From NCBI RefSeq assembly GCF_019933235.1, contig NZ_CP082945.1, forward strand, positions 7,849,501 through 7,913,500: a DNA stretch of 64,000 nucleotides. Reading direction: 5' to 3'. The number at the start of each line of letters is the position of its first letter. Position 1 is the first letter of the stretch. The translations under genes and the position numbers were made by a program. This document shows positions 8,323-16,886 of the stretch, one piece after another. This stretch comes from Streptomyces angustmyceticus. Lineage in GTDB: Bacteria > Actinomycetota > Actinomycetes > Streptomycetales > Streptomycetaceae. The notes beneath the pieces were generated by a model, which searched no databases, had not been told where the DNA came from, and saw nothing but the letters and a program-made list of their open reading frames with translations.

Positions 8323-8689
8323 TCCAGGCGCTGCGCGGCAGGAGCGACTTGAACGGGTGAAAGGTCACCGACACCTTCTCGCCCGGCTTCACGACCGACT
8401 TCCCGCCGCCTGCGTAACCGGGCTTGTACCACAGGCACCATGCCTCGCTGGTGCGGTTCCACGCTGACCAGCCGCCCCGCGTGAGGCCTTGGCCGGCCAC
8501 GTTCCGGCTGCCCTTGGTGTAGGAGGCCATCGGTCCTTCGAACTGCCCGCGCCCCCACAGGCAGAAGTGCTCCACATAACAGGGCTCGGCTGCCTTCGGC
8601 GGCGGTGCGGCCAAGGCGGACGGAGAGGTGGCCAGGATGAGCGAGGCGGCGGCCAGGGCGACTTTGCGGAACAGAGGGAACACGGGCAC
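8315..8689 (-). CDS. Secreted peptidase-inhibitor-I36-like small protein
   Basis: A 124-residue exported protein: signal peptide MPVFPLFRKVALAAASLILA with a likely cleavage after SALAA, then a Cys-containing domain with CYVEHFCLWGRGQFEGPMAS and AWCLWYKPGYAGGGKSV. The 'FCLW' and 'CLWY' pattern is that of small streptomycete secreted proteins with a gamma-crystallin or inhibitor-I36 fold. The last residues (LLPRSAWRC) overlap the LacI relic and may not be original, so the C-terminus could have been replaced at the junction. The start has only a weak ribosome binding site (GAGGCC upstream). Function unproven. Confidence 0.6.
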   Translation of the reverse strand: MPVFPLFRKVALAAASLILATSPSALAAPPPKAAEPCYVEHFCLWGRGQFEGPMASYTKGSRNVAGQGLTRGGWSAWNRTSEAWCLWYKPGYAGGGKSVVKPGEKVSVTFHPFKSLLPRSAWRC

Positions 8690-8951
8690 GAGGCCTCCGG
8701 GGACTTGGGTGCCGTTTCAACGCCGATCCTTCCGGACGGCCGCAGGCGCGCCTATCACCTCCAGGTGGAATGCCGTGCTGCTCCGTGTTGACCCCAATCC
8801 AGCGAGAGCTGCTGACGGCTTTGTGGTGCCTGAGTCGGCGATACACACGTGAGGTGCAGCCGAATGGTGTCGAGTGGCTGCCTGGAGGCCAGGGAGTCGT
8901 GGTGGGGGGCTTCCACGCCGGTGGGCGCAGTCGGGTCAGTGCGCGGTCAGG

Positions 8952-9977
8952 TCAGTTGCTGGTGATGGAGGGGATGGCCGTGGGTGGGGGGTGGCTGTCG
9001 AAGAGGAAGAGCTGGCCTGGGTCGTCCGGGCGGCAGGGGAGCTGGAGCACGGGGGTCCATGGTGTAGGTGGGCCTCCGGGGACCGAGGTGCAGGCGCTGG
9101 TGTGGGCGGGGAGAAGGCGGTAGCGGGCGTGGCCGGCGGGTTGGAGCTGGAAGCGTTCGGCGCTTCCGCGGTGGCCGCAGTAGTCGTCCATCAGTTGGGC
9201 ACCTGCGCGTGTGCTTCCGCCTGTCACGCCAAGGCAGCCGTAGCCGAAGACCGGGTGGAGGGAGCGGATCCGGTAGGCGCCGCCTTCAACCGGCTCCACG
9301 GAGTAGACCGGGACGGCTTTCGCGCAGGTGGCCTGGTAGACGCGGCCGCCGCCCTCACCTTCCCGTTCGGACAGGCAGAGTGACGAGGCGGCGGAACGGA
9401 TGCGGTAGACGCCCGGCTGGGGACCGGCCGGCGCAGGACGAGGCGTGATGGAGGCGGAAGGCGCACCGGTGACATGGGACAGGGCTGTTTCGTCCCCGGT
9501 GAGGTGCGTGACCGCCAGGGAGGCGCCGATCACGGCCAGCAGCGCCAAGGAGGCGCCGCCGATGAGACGACCGCGTGCCGACCGTCTCGGGCCCGCCCCC
9601 TTCCTCGTTGGGGGGACAGGTTCCGCCTGGTGAGCGCGGCTTGCGGCCGTGCCGTCCACCACCGGGGCGTCCTCGGGGCCGGTGTGGTGGAGACCGCCGC
9701 AGGTCAGGTCGCGGTGGGCGGCCAGCCAGCGTTCGACGTCCTCCGGAGAGCCACCACAGGCGCGGACGAAAGCCTCCACGACCTCAGAGCGGGGAAGCGA
9801 ACCGCGGCTGAGTGCCCCGGCAAGGGTGCTGGCCGGGAGCACGTCCCCGTGTTCTTCGGCGCGCACGGCCAACTGCCGGTACGTCAGGCCGGAACGGTCC
9901 CTCATGGCCCGCATCACCAGGACGAACTCACTTGGTGTCCTGGCTCGCTGGGGATCATGTGACGGCTTATCGGGCAT
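8952..9977 (-). CDS. XRE-type HTH membrane protein with extracellular ricin-like domain
   Basis: A 341-residue protein with three parts: an N-terminal Cro/C1-like helix-turn-helix (FVLVMRAMRDRSGLTYRQLA, then STLAGALSRGSLPRSEVVEA) at about residues 12-75, a basic region and one membrane segment (LIGGASLALLAVIGASLAVT), and a C-terminal beta-trefoil resembling ricin-type lectins (PGVYRIRSAASSLCLSE, YRIRSLHPVFGYGCLGV, YRLLPAHTSACTSVPGG). The layout suggests a one-component membrane regulator or an HTH-anchored lectin. ATG 9977 is chosen because GGAGGGGGT precedes it; the ORF to 10409 extends into a repeat-rich control region. It is divergent from a small exported protein gene. Confidence 0.8.
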   Translation of the reverse strand: MPDKPSHDPQRARTPSEFVLVMRAMRDRSGLTYRQLAVRAEEHGDVLPASTLAGALSRGSLPRSEVVEAFVRACGGSPEDVERWLAAHRDLTCGGLHHTGPEDAPVVDGTAASRAHQAEPVPPTRKGAGPRRSARGRLIGGASLALLAVIGASLAVTHLTGDETALSHVTGAPSASITPRPAPAGPQPGVYRIRSAASSLCLSEREGEGGGRVYQATCAKAVPVYSVEPVEGGAYRIRSLHPVFGYGCLGVTGGSTRAGAQLMDDYCGHRGSAERFQLQPAGHARYRLLPAHTSACTSVPGGPPTPWTPVLQLPCRPDDPGQLFLFDSHPPPTAIPSITSN

Positions 9978-10223
9978 GTCCGCCCACCCCCTCCACTTTC
10001 CTCTGATTTCGCAACACCGGACAGGCTTGCAAGCGTGAGTTGGACACACAAGAGCAAAACGAGCTGTTCGGGGCACAGAGTTGGAAATCAGGGCCGGGAA
10101 GGTGGGCTGCCCGTACTGGGACCACAGGCGCTCTCGCGCTTCCCGACCGGACCAATGGGGGCTGTCGACGCGCCGATCGGCGGCAGCGGACGCGGACAGC
10201 AGTCCCCGCACCTGGCTGACCAG

Positions 10224-10266
10224 CCCGGACAGGTCCGGGGCCTGTTCCGAACATGTCCCGGACAGG
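10224..10266. promoter_or_regulatory. Cluster of CCTGTCCGGG-type inverted repeats
   Basis: CCCGGAC-AG-GTCCGGG at 10224-10239 is a perfect seven-base inverted repeat. It is followed by a 26-bp imperfect palindrome at 10241-10266 (CCTGTTCCGAACA against TGTCCCGGACAGG, 11 of 13 positions paired). Three copies of a CCTGTYCGGG-like half-site are thus packed within 43 bp in the gap between the divergent XRE-ricin gene and the small exported protein gene. This looks like an operator array; which regulator binds is not known. Confidence 0.5.
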
Positions 10267-10310
10267 TTGTGTGCTGACATCCCGAGACCCAGGAAGCAAG
10301 CTCGGAACAC

Positions 10311-10377
10311 CCGATCCGACGGGAGACCCCATCCGACGGGAAACCCGATCCGACGGGAAACCCGAACACGGGTAACC
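10311..10377. repeat. Four tandem 17-bp GATCCGACGGGAAACCC repeats
   Basis: Four head-to-tail copies of a 15-18 bp unit occur: at 10311-10328 and 10329-10345 (slightly diverged), 10346-10362 (closest to consensus) and 10363-10377 (partial). They lie 35 to 100 bp upstream of the ATG of the small exported protein. Direct repeats this close to a start codon are likely part of its promoter or a regulator-binding array. Confidence 0.65.
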
Positions 10378-10411
10378 GTCCAACATCCCGCACTACAAGT
10401 GGAGTCCACCT

Positions 10412-10660
10412 ATGAGAATGCGATTGGCCGTCGCGGCGGCTGTTCTGGGTGCTACCGCCGTTGTCGCCGTGCCGGCGACGGCGACTGCTGCCCCGTCAAC
10501 GATCTCTTCGTCCTGGTACGACACCGGAGAGGACTTCAACAAGAAGGCCGCGTGCAACCAGCGCGGCCAGTGGTACGTGGACAACCACACCAACGTCATA
10601 CGGTGGCGCTGCGACTGGACGTCGACCAGCAGGTACCACCTGGACGTGCTGCTCCGATGA
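10412..10660 (+). CDS. Small secreted protein
   Basis: An 82-residue exported protein. Residues 1-27 form a signal peptide ending in ATATAAP. The mature part has SSWYDTGEDFNKKAACNQRG and QWYVDNHTNVIRWRCDW, with two Cys likely forming a disulfide. Composition (Trp, Tyr, Cys, charged) is typical of small streptomycete extracellular proteins of unknown function. GGAG at about 10400 precedes ATG 10412; ATG 10418 is an alternative. The upstream region has tandem repeats and palindromes, and a strong terminator follows, so this is a monocistronic, probably tightly regulated gene. Confidence 0.75.
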   Translation: MRMRLAVAAAVLGATAVVAVPATATAAPSTISSSWYDTGEDFNKKAACNQRGQWYVDNHTNVIRWRCDWTSTSRYHLDVLLR

Positions 10661-10675
10661 TCCATGCAGTTCAAA

Positions 10676-10706
10676 CGGTCCGTCCCTCTGCAAGAGGGGC
10701 GGACCG
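10676..10706 (+). terminator. Intrinsic terminator after the small secreted protein gene
   Basis: CGGTCCGTCCCTC and GAGGGGCGGACCG pair as a 13-bp stem (one G-T pair) with the loop TGCAA, starting 15 bases after the stop codon. There is no U-tract, which is usual in high-GC actinobacteria. Confidence 0.8.
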
Positions 10707-10804
10707 TCGACGTGTTGGCGGCCGGTGACGTGGTGGGCAGCAGTCCGGTGTGCAGGTCTGCCATCAAGTTTCCGGATCAGGTGAGGCCGCCGTCTGCGCC
10801 GCAG

Positions 10805-11680
10805 CGGTGCGAGAGCCAGGGCCGTCCCCGCCAATACCAGCGCCGAGACCGTGAGCACGGCCGACCCGTGTCGGCGGGCCAGCGCGGGTGCGCTACGGCT
10901 GCCCAGCACGGCCGCTGCCGCGAAGGGAGCCGACGTCAGCGCGGCCGTGAGGGCGGGATACCCGAGGGCCGACTGCAGATGCAGGAACAGCAGATACGTG
11001 AAGGACGGCACCCCGGAGTTGAACGCGAACACCAGCAGCACCCCCGCACGCGCCCTCCGGTCGCGGAACAGTGACGGATGTACCAGGGGATTCGGCCGGT
11101 GCGGGAGAGTCAGGGCGAAGTAGCCGAGAACGGCCGCGGAAACGGCCAGAGTCGCCCATGTCCACCAGGGCCAGCCGGCTTCCCCTCCCAGCGTGAGCGG
11201 CAGCACCAGCGCACCGAAGCCCACGCTGGTCAGCAACACGCCCAGCCCGTCCATGCGTTGTCCGGCCGTGCCTCGCGTGCGAGACAGTACGGTCGCGCCC
11301 GCGAGCGAGACGAGTGCCACCGGCACCGTGACCAGGAACACCGAGCGCCAGCCGAGACCGAAGAGGTCGGCGCCGACGAGGAGTCCGCCGGTCAGCGGCC
11401 CGGCCAGCGACGCCACTCCCACCGTGGCACCGAACAGGCCGAGAGCCCGTGGGCGCCGGGCAGCGGGGACGGCGACCTGGATGATCGACAGAACCTGCGG
11501 GGCGACCAAGCCGCTGCCCGCGCCCTGGACCAGCCGGGCCGCGATGAGGAACGTGGCATCGGGAGCACACCCGGCGGCTACTGAACCGGCCATGAAGACG
11601 ACGGCGCCCAGCACGAACAGCCGCTGGTAGCCGTACCGGTCGCCGAGGCGCGCGGCCGTGATGAGCATGCCCGCCGCCAC
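10805..11680 (-). pseudogene. MFS (DHA2-type) transporter, truncated at both ends
   Basis: The frame encodes the core of a 14-helix drug:H+ antiporter. It begins inside the second helix and motif A (AARLGDRYGYQRLFVLGAVV) and continues through AARLVQGAGSGLVAPQVLSI and GPLTGGLLVGADLFGLGWRS. It ends after LVLAGTALALAP, where the frame runs into unrelated sequence overlapping the small secreted gene's terminator. The first transmembrane helix and the last four or five helices are missing, so it cannot be a functional exporter. The upstream end lies against an alpha/beta hydrolase gene. Confidence 0.75.
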
Positions 11681-11737
11681 CGGCCGCGAGCCGTCCCGCG
11701 CTCGGGGACGGGGAACCCGTCACGGGCCGAGGCCGGC

Positions 11738-12583
11738 TCACGAGGCGAGGACCGCGGCGAGCTCGCCCGGCCGGGCTGCGAACGGGCTGTGGCTGCCGGG
11801 CAGGGTACGCACAGTGAACGGGTTACCGGGGAAGGCACGGTCGGCTTCCGCGATCATCAGGTCCTGCGCGGCCGGTGCCAGCGCCCGGTCCTCGGCGCAG
11901 CGCAGGAAAGTTCGTGGAATTCGTCCCCACCGTGCCGCGGTCAGGGTGACCGGAGCCGTCGGGATCGCCAGGGGCAGATCAGGGCTCAGCGCGGACCGCC
12001 ACCGGTCAAAGCGGTCCAGCGGGGTGTCGTGGTAGTGGGTTTCCCGCAGTTCGTCGAGGTAGGCGGGATCCGGTGAGAGCGGATTGATCCTTACGGCGCC
12101 CAGGGCCTCGGGGTCGCCGAGGTTCAGGTTCTGGCCCAGCGCGGTGGCGTTCTCGGGTGAGCCCAGGTAGTCGAAGAACCGCGGCCGCCCGGCCGGGACG
12201 AACGCGGACAGGTAGACGATTCGGTCCACCAGCTCGGGCGCCCGCTCCGCGGCCAGGGACGATGGACCGCCGCCCGCGCTGTGCGCGACGAGCACGACAG
12301 TGCGATGGTGACGCACCTGGCGCAGGACGCTCAGTACTGCCTCGGCGCAGTCGTCCATCGTCAGGGGGGCGAGCCGTGACTTCTCGGTCAGCAGGCCCGG
12401 CTGGCCGGGCAGCAGGTATCCGGTGGGCAGGGGTGCGTCGAAGCCGTGCCCCGGCATGTCGACGGCCACGCTCGCAGCGCCCAGTCCGGCCAGCGCGCGC
12501 TGCGTCGCTGCCCACTGTCCGGAGCTGTGCCAGGCGCCGTGCACGAAAACGAAGACGGTGTCGGTCAGGGATACGTTCTTCAT
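11738..12583 (-). CDS. Alpha/beta hydrolase (esterase-like)
   Basis: A 281-residue alpha/beta-hydrolase. HGAWHSSGQW near residue 15 is the oxyanion strand, VAHSAGG supplies the nucleophile Ser at about residue 102, the acid is probably in RCAEDRALAP, and the catalytic His is in LPGSHSPF near the C-terminus. The profile matches the salicylate-esterase/pheophorbidase-like branch common beside LysR regulators. ATG 12583 is preferred (GGAATGGAG upstream); an in-frame start at 12619 adds 12 residues. It is divergent from a LysR gene 117 bp away, which probably activates it. Substrate unknown. Confidence 0.88.
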   Translation of the reverse strand: MKNVSLTDTVFVFVHGAWHSSGQWAATQRALAGLGAASVAVDMPGHGFDAPLPTGYLLPGQPGLLTEKSRLAPLTMDDCAEAVLSVLRQVRHHRTVVLVAHSAGGGPSSLAAERAPELVDRIVYLSAFVPAGRPRFFDYLGSPENATALGQNLNLGDPEALGAVRINPLSPDPAYLDELRETHYHDTPLDRFDRWRSALSPDLPLAIPTAPVTLTAARWGRIPRTFLRCAEDRALAPAAQDLMIAEADRAFPGNPFTVRTLPGSHSPFAARPGELAAVLAS

Positions 12584-12700
12584 GGCTCCATTCCAGACAG
12601 GAACCACAGCGCCATCCATTCATAGATCTGGTAAGTGGCGTGGCAATATCTTTGAGGTCTTGTCGGCAGCCGATGGGATCGATGGGATGGAGGGCGAGTC

Positions 12701-13633
12701 ATGGAAGCGCGACACCTGCGGTACGCGGTTGCTCTCGCCGAGCACGAACATTTCGGCCGGGCGGCCGGCGAACTGGGCATCGCGCAGCCGCCGCTGTCCA
12801 AGCAGATCGCCGACCTGGAGCGCGAGGTCGGGGCCCGCCTGTTCGACCGCACACGTCAGGGGGTGTTCCCGACCGCCGCCGGTGAGGCGTTCCTCGCGCG
12901 GGCACGCCGGGCGCTCGACGAGATCGCGGCGGCCACGATCGACGCGGGCCGGGCCGCGCGCGGCGAGACGGGACGTCTGCGCCTCGGCTTCATCGCCTCG
13001 GCACTGCTCGACCCGCTGCCGGGCGTCCTGAGCCGGTTCGGCCGTGAACGGCCCGACGTGAGACTGGAACTGCACGAGATGGCGACCAGCCGCAGCAGCT
13101 CAGCTCTCGTCGCCGGGGAGCTGGACGTGGCCCTCACCCTCGGCCCGCCACGGGGTGCCGGAGCCGAGCATCTCGCGTCCCTTCCGATCGGACGCGACCA
13201 CGTGATCGCTGTGGTAAGTACGGTGCACCCGTACGCGGGTCAACAGTCGGTAAGTGCCGACCAGTTGCGGCGACAGCCGCTGATCGTGTCGGCCGGCGAG
13301 GACGAGCCCGCTGTAGTCGCCGGACTGCGCACCCTGCTGGGCACGGACTCATCGGCTCTCGGCGGCGCGACCGTCGCGAGGGACGTGCACACGATCATCG
13401 GCCTCGCCGCCTCGGGCGTGGGCGTCGGCCTGGGGCCGTCCCGTATGAGGGCGGTCCCGCGTCCGGGAGTGCGGTTCTGTGAAGTGACCCCGCGCACGTC
13501 CCTGCCCGATCTCGTCCTGTCCTTCGCGGCCCGCGATCACTCCCCGGTGCTGCGCGCCTTCCTCGACACCATCCGGAAGAACTGCCCCGACGTCGGTGCC
13601 GCACTCAACGACCGGCTCCGGCTCCACACTTGA
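12701..13633 (+). CDS. LysR family transcriptional regulator
   Basis: A 310-residue LysR-type regulator. The N-terminal winged HTH (MEARHLRYAVALAEHEHFGR, then AAGELGIAQPPLSKQIADLE) is textbook for the family and is followed by the linker helix (TAAGEAFLARARRALDEI). The co-inducer-binding domain starts at LRLGFIASALLDPLPGVL and extends to about residue 300. GGAGGG precedes the ATG. It is divergent from the alpha/beta hydrolase gene, the usual arrangement in which a LysR protein controls its neighbour. Effector unknown. Confidence 0.93.
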   Translation: MEARHLRYAVALAEHEHFGRAAGELGIAQPPLSKQIADLEREVGARLFDRTRQGVFPTAAGEAFLARARRALDEIAAATIDAGRAARGETGRLRLGFIASALLDPLPGVLSRFGRERPDVRLELHEMATSRSSSALVAGELDVALTLGPPRGAGAEHLASLPIGRDHVIAVVSTVHPYAGQQSVSADQLRRQPLIVSAGEDEPAVVAGLRTLLGTDSSALGGATVARDVHTIIGLAASGVGVGLGPSRMRAVPRPGVRFCEVTPRTSLPDLVLSFAARDHSPVLRAFLDTIRKNCPDVGAALNDRLRLHT

Positions 13634-13803
13634 TTCGGGTCGGTCATCCCTTCGCCTGCGCGTGTCCGGCCTTCCGGCACGGGTCGGCCTCGGCGTGAGG
13701 CGCCCGGCGTACACGAGCGCGTCTCAGAACGCCGCATCGGCCCGCAGGCCAAGTACCTGTCACCGCTCGCCGCAGTCACCGAAGAGGCTGAGTGCAGACC
13801 TGA

Positions 13804-13932
13804 CGGGGCATCCAGGCGTCGGGGCTTGCGCCGGAGGCGTCCGCGAAGTCCCCCGATCGGTGCGACCGCGTCCAGCAGTGCCAGGAGTTGGGTGCTGTCG
13901 TCGCGGTTGCCGCCGGTGAGCGTGACGGCGGG
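13804..13932 (-). mobile_element. IS5-family transposase relic
   Basis: The minus strand reads PAVTLTGGNRDDSTQLLALL followed by DAVAPIGGLRGRLRRKPRRL, the segment around the second catalytic Asp region of IS5-like transposases (usually LTGGNRNDVTQLLPLLDAVP). Sequence on either side in the same frame does not continue the family. No inverted repeats were found, so it is a short fossil. Confidence 0.6.
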
Positions 13933-14370
13933 TTTCGAGGCCGAAGCGGTCGGAGGAGATGCGCAGACGGGCTCCCGGCCGCTTGTGGGCGCAGGCAGCC
14001 AGGTGGTCGTAGAGGTTGAGGGTGACCTGGCCCCATGGGCGTGCGCGGGGACGTCGGTAGCCCAGCAGGGCCAGGAAGGCCGTCTGTGGAGATGCTGGTC
14101 ATGCGCGAGCTTCACACCCCCGCAGGGCAGCGGCCAGTGGTTCTCGCGGTGCGTCGGGCCAACCTTGCTGTCGGTCCGGGGCTCTCCGTGCAAGGGCCTG
14201 CTGGGACCACACCACGGGGAGCGATACTCCGCCATGATGACGGGCGTCCGGTGCGCTCTCTCAGACGCTCAACTGACCTGCGAATACCGGATTTGCATTG
14301 CGGGGATGATACTCCACCGGGCGATGGCCGAACGTGGCCCCCATGAGATCAAGGCCGCTGAGCGGCATGT
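13933..14370. other. Region without intact genes
   Basis: Frames on both strands are open, as expected at this GC content. A minus-strand peptide (LYDHLAACAHKRPGARLRIS) at about 14015-13955 looks protein-like and may extend the adjacent transposase fossil or be another remnant. Nothing else is recognisable before the ligase start at 14371. Confidence 0.35.
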
Positions 14371-16008
14371 TTGCATGTGTTGGTGATCGTTAACGCACAG
14401 GAAATATCCGAGCCGCGGACGTACGTGGACCGCATTCTGGAGCACTGGAACAAGGACGAGGACGCCGAGGCGCTCGTCCAGGGGGCGCAGCGGCTGACCA
14501 GAGGGGAAGCCCGGCGGCAGCTGTTCAGGCTGGGGCATGCGCTGCGGGGGCAGGGGCTCGCGCCCGGTGACGGGGTGGGGCTTTTTCTGGCCAACCGTGT
14601 CGACTCGGTCCTCGTTCAGCTCGCCGTCCATCTCATCGGCTGTCGCGTCGTCTTCTTGCCGCCCGAGCCGGGGCCCGGCGAGCTCGCCGCGCTCGTCGAG
14701 CAGTCCCGGGCGCGCGCCGTGGTCACCGACCCGCTCTTCGCGGAACGGGCCGCCGATGCGGCCGGCCGCAGCGTCCACGCCCCCGCACTGCTCAGCCTCG
14801 GCCCGTGTGAGCAGCGGTGCGCGGACCTGCTGGCCCTGGCGGCCGAGTGCCCGGACGCGCGCCCCGACGGTGTGCCCGCCCCGGGAGCGGACGAGGTCGT
14901 CACCGTCCTCTACACCGGCGGAACCCTGGGCCGCCCCAAGCTCGCCGCGCACACCCACCGGCTCTACGACATGCTGGTCGACCTGATGACGGACGCCGCG
15001 GAGGACTCCGGCCCCGCGTTCTTCCCGACCATGGACCCGAGCACGGACAGGGTGCTCGCCGCCACGCTGCTCACGCACGGCAGCGGCCATCTCACCTCGA
15101 TCCAGGCCCTGGTGACGGGGTCCGCCCTGGTCGTGCTGCCCGAGTTCGAAGCGGGCGCGGCGCTGACGGTGCTGCGCGAGGAGCGGATCACCGCCACCAT
15201 GTTCGTGCCGCCCATGATGTACGCGGTGCTCGACCATCCGGAGTGCAAGCCGGGCGTCCTGCCCGCGCTGCGGCGGATCGCCGTGGGCGGCGCGGCCACG
15301 TCGCCCAGCCGGCTGCAGCAGGCGGTCGAGGTCTTCGGGCCGGTGCTCGGCCAGGGCTACGGGCAGTCGGAGGCGCTCGCCATCGCCGCGTTCGGCGCGG
15401 AGGAGCTCGCTTCGGAGTGTGCCCTGCGCCCCGAGCTCTGGCGCAGCTGCGGTCGCGCGATATCCGACACCGAGATCGAGATCCGTGCCGAGGACAGCAC
15501 TGCGGCGTTGCCCGTCCGGCAGGTCGGCGAGGTGTGTGTCCGGGGCAACGCGGTGATGCTCGGCTACTACGAGGACCCGGAGCGCACCGCGGCGGCACTG
15601 CAGGACGGCTGGCTGCGCACCGGCGACCTGGGCTACCTCGACGCCGAGGGCTACCTCTATCTCGTCGACCGGGCCAAGGACATCATCGTCACCGGCAGCA
15701 CCAGCGACAACGTCTACTCCAGAGTCCTGGAGGACTTCCTGCTCACGCTGCCCGGTGTGCGCAACGCGGCGGCGCTGGGCGTCCCGGACGAGGAGTACGG
15801 GGAAGCCGTACAGATCTTCCTCGCCACGGCCGAGGGTGTCGAGATCGACCCGGAGGCGGTCGGCGCGGCGGTGACCGCCGAGCTGGGAGAGCTGTACACG
15901 CCCCGGAAGACGGTGCTGCTTGACCAGCTGCCGACGACCAAGGTCGGCAAGGTGGACAAGAAGGCGCTGCGCGCCGCGTGGACGAGCGGCGCCTTGACCA
16001 CGCCATAG
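14371..16008 (+). CDS. Stand-alone adenylate-forming (ANL) acid:CoA ligase-like enzyme
   Basis: A 545-residue member of the acyl-CoA synthetase/NRPS-adenylation superfamily, expected to activate a carboxylic acid as acyl-AMP. The ATP-binding A3 loop is YTGGTLGRPK at residues 181-190, with Gly replacing the usual Ser/Thr of YTSGTTGxPK. A5 is GYGQSEA, A7/A8 is GDLGYLDAEGYLYLVDRAKD, and the A10 lysine region is TTKVGKVDKKAL, which normally ends in R. The frame begins with TTG 14371; GTG 14377 or 14383 are alternatives and no good ribosome binding site is visible. No carrier protein or partner is adjacent, so the acid and acceptor are unknown. It may be leaderless or recently joined to new upstream DNA. 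Confidence 0.88.
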   Translation: MHVLVIVNAQEISEPRTYVDRILEHWNKDEDAEALVQGAQRLTRGEARRQLFRLGHALRGQGLAPGDGVGLFLANRVDSVLVQLAVHLIGCRVVFLPPEPGPGELAALVEQSRARAVVTDPLFAERAADAAGRSVHAPALLSLGPCEQRCADLLALAAECPDARPDGVPAPGADEVVTVLYTGGTLGRPKLAAHTHRLYDMLVDLMTDAAEDSGPAFFPTMDPSTDRVLAATLLTHGSGHLTSIQALVTGSALVVLPEFEAGAALTVLREERITATMFVPPMMYAVLDHPECKPGVLPALRRIAVGGAATSPSRLQQAVEVFGPVLGQGYGQSEALAIAAFGAEELASECALRPELWRSCGRAISDTEIEIRAEDSTAALPVRQVGEVCVRGNAVMLGYYEDPERTAAALQDGWLRTGDLGYLDAEGYLYLVDRAKDIIVTGSTSDNVYSRVLEDFLLTLPGVRNAAALGVPDEEYGEAVQIFLATAEGVEIDPEAVGAAVTAELGELYTPRKTVLLDQLPTTKVGKVDKKALRAAWTSGALTTP

Positions 16009-16044
16009 GCTCTGCTGATATGGAGGCACCCGGCCGGTTCGGAG

Positions 16045-16389
16045 TCAAGTGCGCTGTGAACACAGGATTGCAACCCCCGCGTCCTCGGACAGGTTCGTCC
16101 AGCGCATCCAGCGCCCGTCGATGCCGTGCTTCCAGCCAGCTTCCACGAGTGGCCTGGTTGCGGCGGTGACGGACTTCTCGTCCACGGCACTGCCGACGGC
16201 TATGTCCCATCCATCACCGGCGAGGTGGGCCGGCAGCTCCTGCAGCACGGGGGCAGGGGTTGCACCAGTCACGGTGAGAGGCCACATGTGGTCCGAGACG
16301 CGAGTCTCGTACGCGGCGACGGCCCAGGCGCTCTCGTGGGCGGGGACGGCGTGGATGCGCTCGATGCGCAGGGTCTGGGATTCGTGCAT
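16045..16389 (-). CDS. Short DUF317-like protein
   Basis: A 114-residue protein. The central part (WPLTVTGATPAPVLQELPAH, then RPLVEAGWKHGIDGRWMRWT) resembles one DUF317 repeat, a family almost confined to Streptomyces and often linked to mobile or conjugative DNA. Full-length members usually have two repeats, so this may be a truncated copy. The ATG at 16389 is chosen because the longer open frame to 16614 runs back through the hairpin at 16465-16505. The gene ends close to, and opposes, the ligase gene on its left. Confidence 0.5.
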   Translation of the reverse strand: MHESQTLRIERIHAVPAHESAWAVAAYETRVSDHMWPLTVTGATPAPVLQELPAHLAGDGWDIAVGSAVDEKSVTAATRPLVEAGWKHGIDGRWMRWTNLSEDAGVAILCSQRT

Positions 16390-16464
16390 CGCGTGGGGGG
16401 GGCTCGTCGGGCCAGGCGCGTTCCCTGCCAAGTTCTGCGTGTTGAGCTGCGGATATGAACAGAT

Positions 16465-16505
16465 GAGGGGCGGGTGAGCTGCCGGAGGCCGCTCACCCGC
16501 CCCTC
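16465..16505. terminator. Strong bidirectional hairpin terminator
   Basis: GAGGGGCGGGTGAGC (16465-16479) and its exact complement (16491-16505) form a perfect 15-bp stem with an 11-base loop. No open frame supported by homology crosses it. It would stop transcription from either side and separates the DUF317-like gene from the region to its right. Confidence 0.75.
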
Positions 16506-16886
16506 GTTCCACCCGCGTCAGTGCGGCTCGGTCGTCGCCCAGGCTCGGGCGTGGAGGTACGGCTCGAGTCGTCGGCGGGGATCCCGTCCTGCAGGGCCGA
16601 GGCTGCCAACGCACTGCTTGTTGACGCAGTCCTACGACATCTGAAGGGCTGACTGCTGTGGCTGGGGCTTGGTACGTTCTGGGGCGTGACGCTGCGTTCG
16701 GTGGATCTGCGCAAAGAGCCTGTGGAAGCCGTACTGGATCGTGCGGAGCGCATGGTGCTCGACGTCGTCCGTGCCGACCGGGACCGCGTCAAGGGCCGGA
16801 CGCCGCGAGCCAGACGGGAATGAACTGGCAGGAAGCCGCGCTCCTCGGCGAGCCACCCACAGCTGGGGCGTGGTCTGCTGACGGCG
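16506..16886. other. Region without a recognised gene
   Basis: The only protein-like frame is a 45-codon plus-strand ORF from GTG 16686 to TGA 16823 (LRSVDLRKEPVEAVLDRAER, a charged amphipathic helix). It has no clear ribosome binding site or family match and may be a gene tail or chance. Confidence 0.3.

Noticed and set aside
10311..10377. CRISPR array
   Set aside because: The units are contiguous tandem repeats with no spacers and no cas genes are nearby.
14269..16029. 586-residue minus-strand open frame opposite the adenylating ligase
   Set aside because: Shadow frame in GC-rich DNA; the plus strand encodes all ANL motifs.
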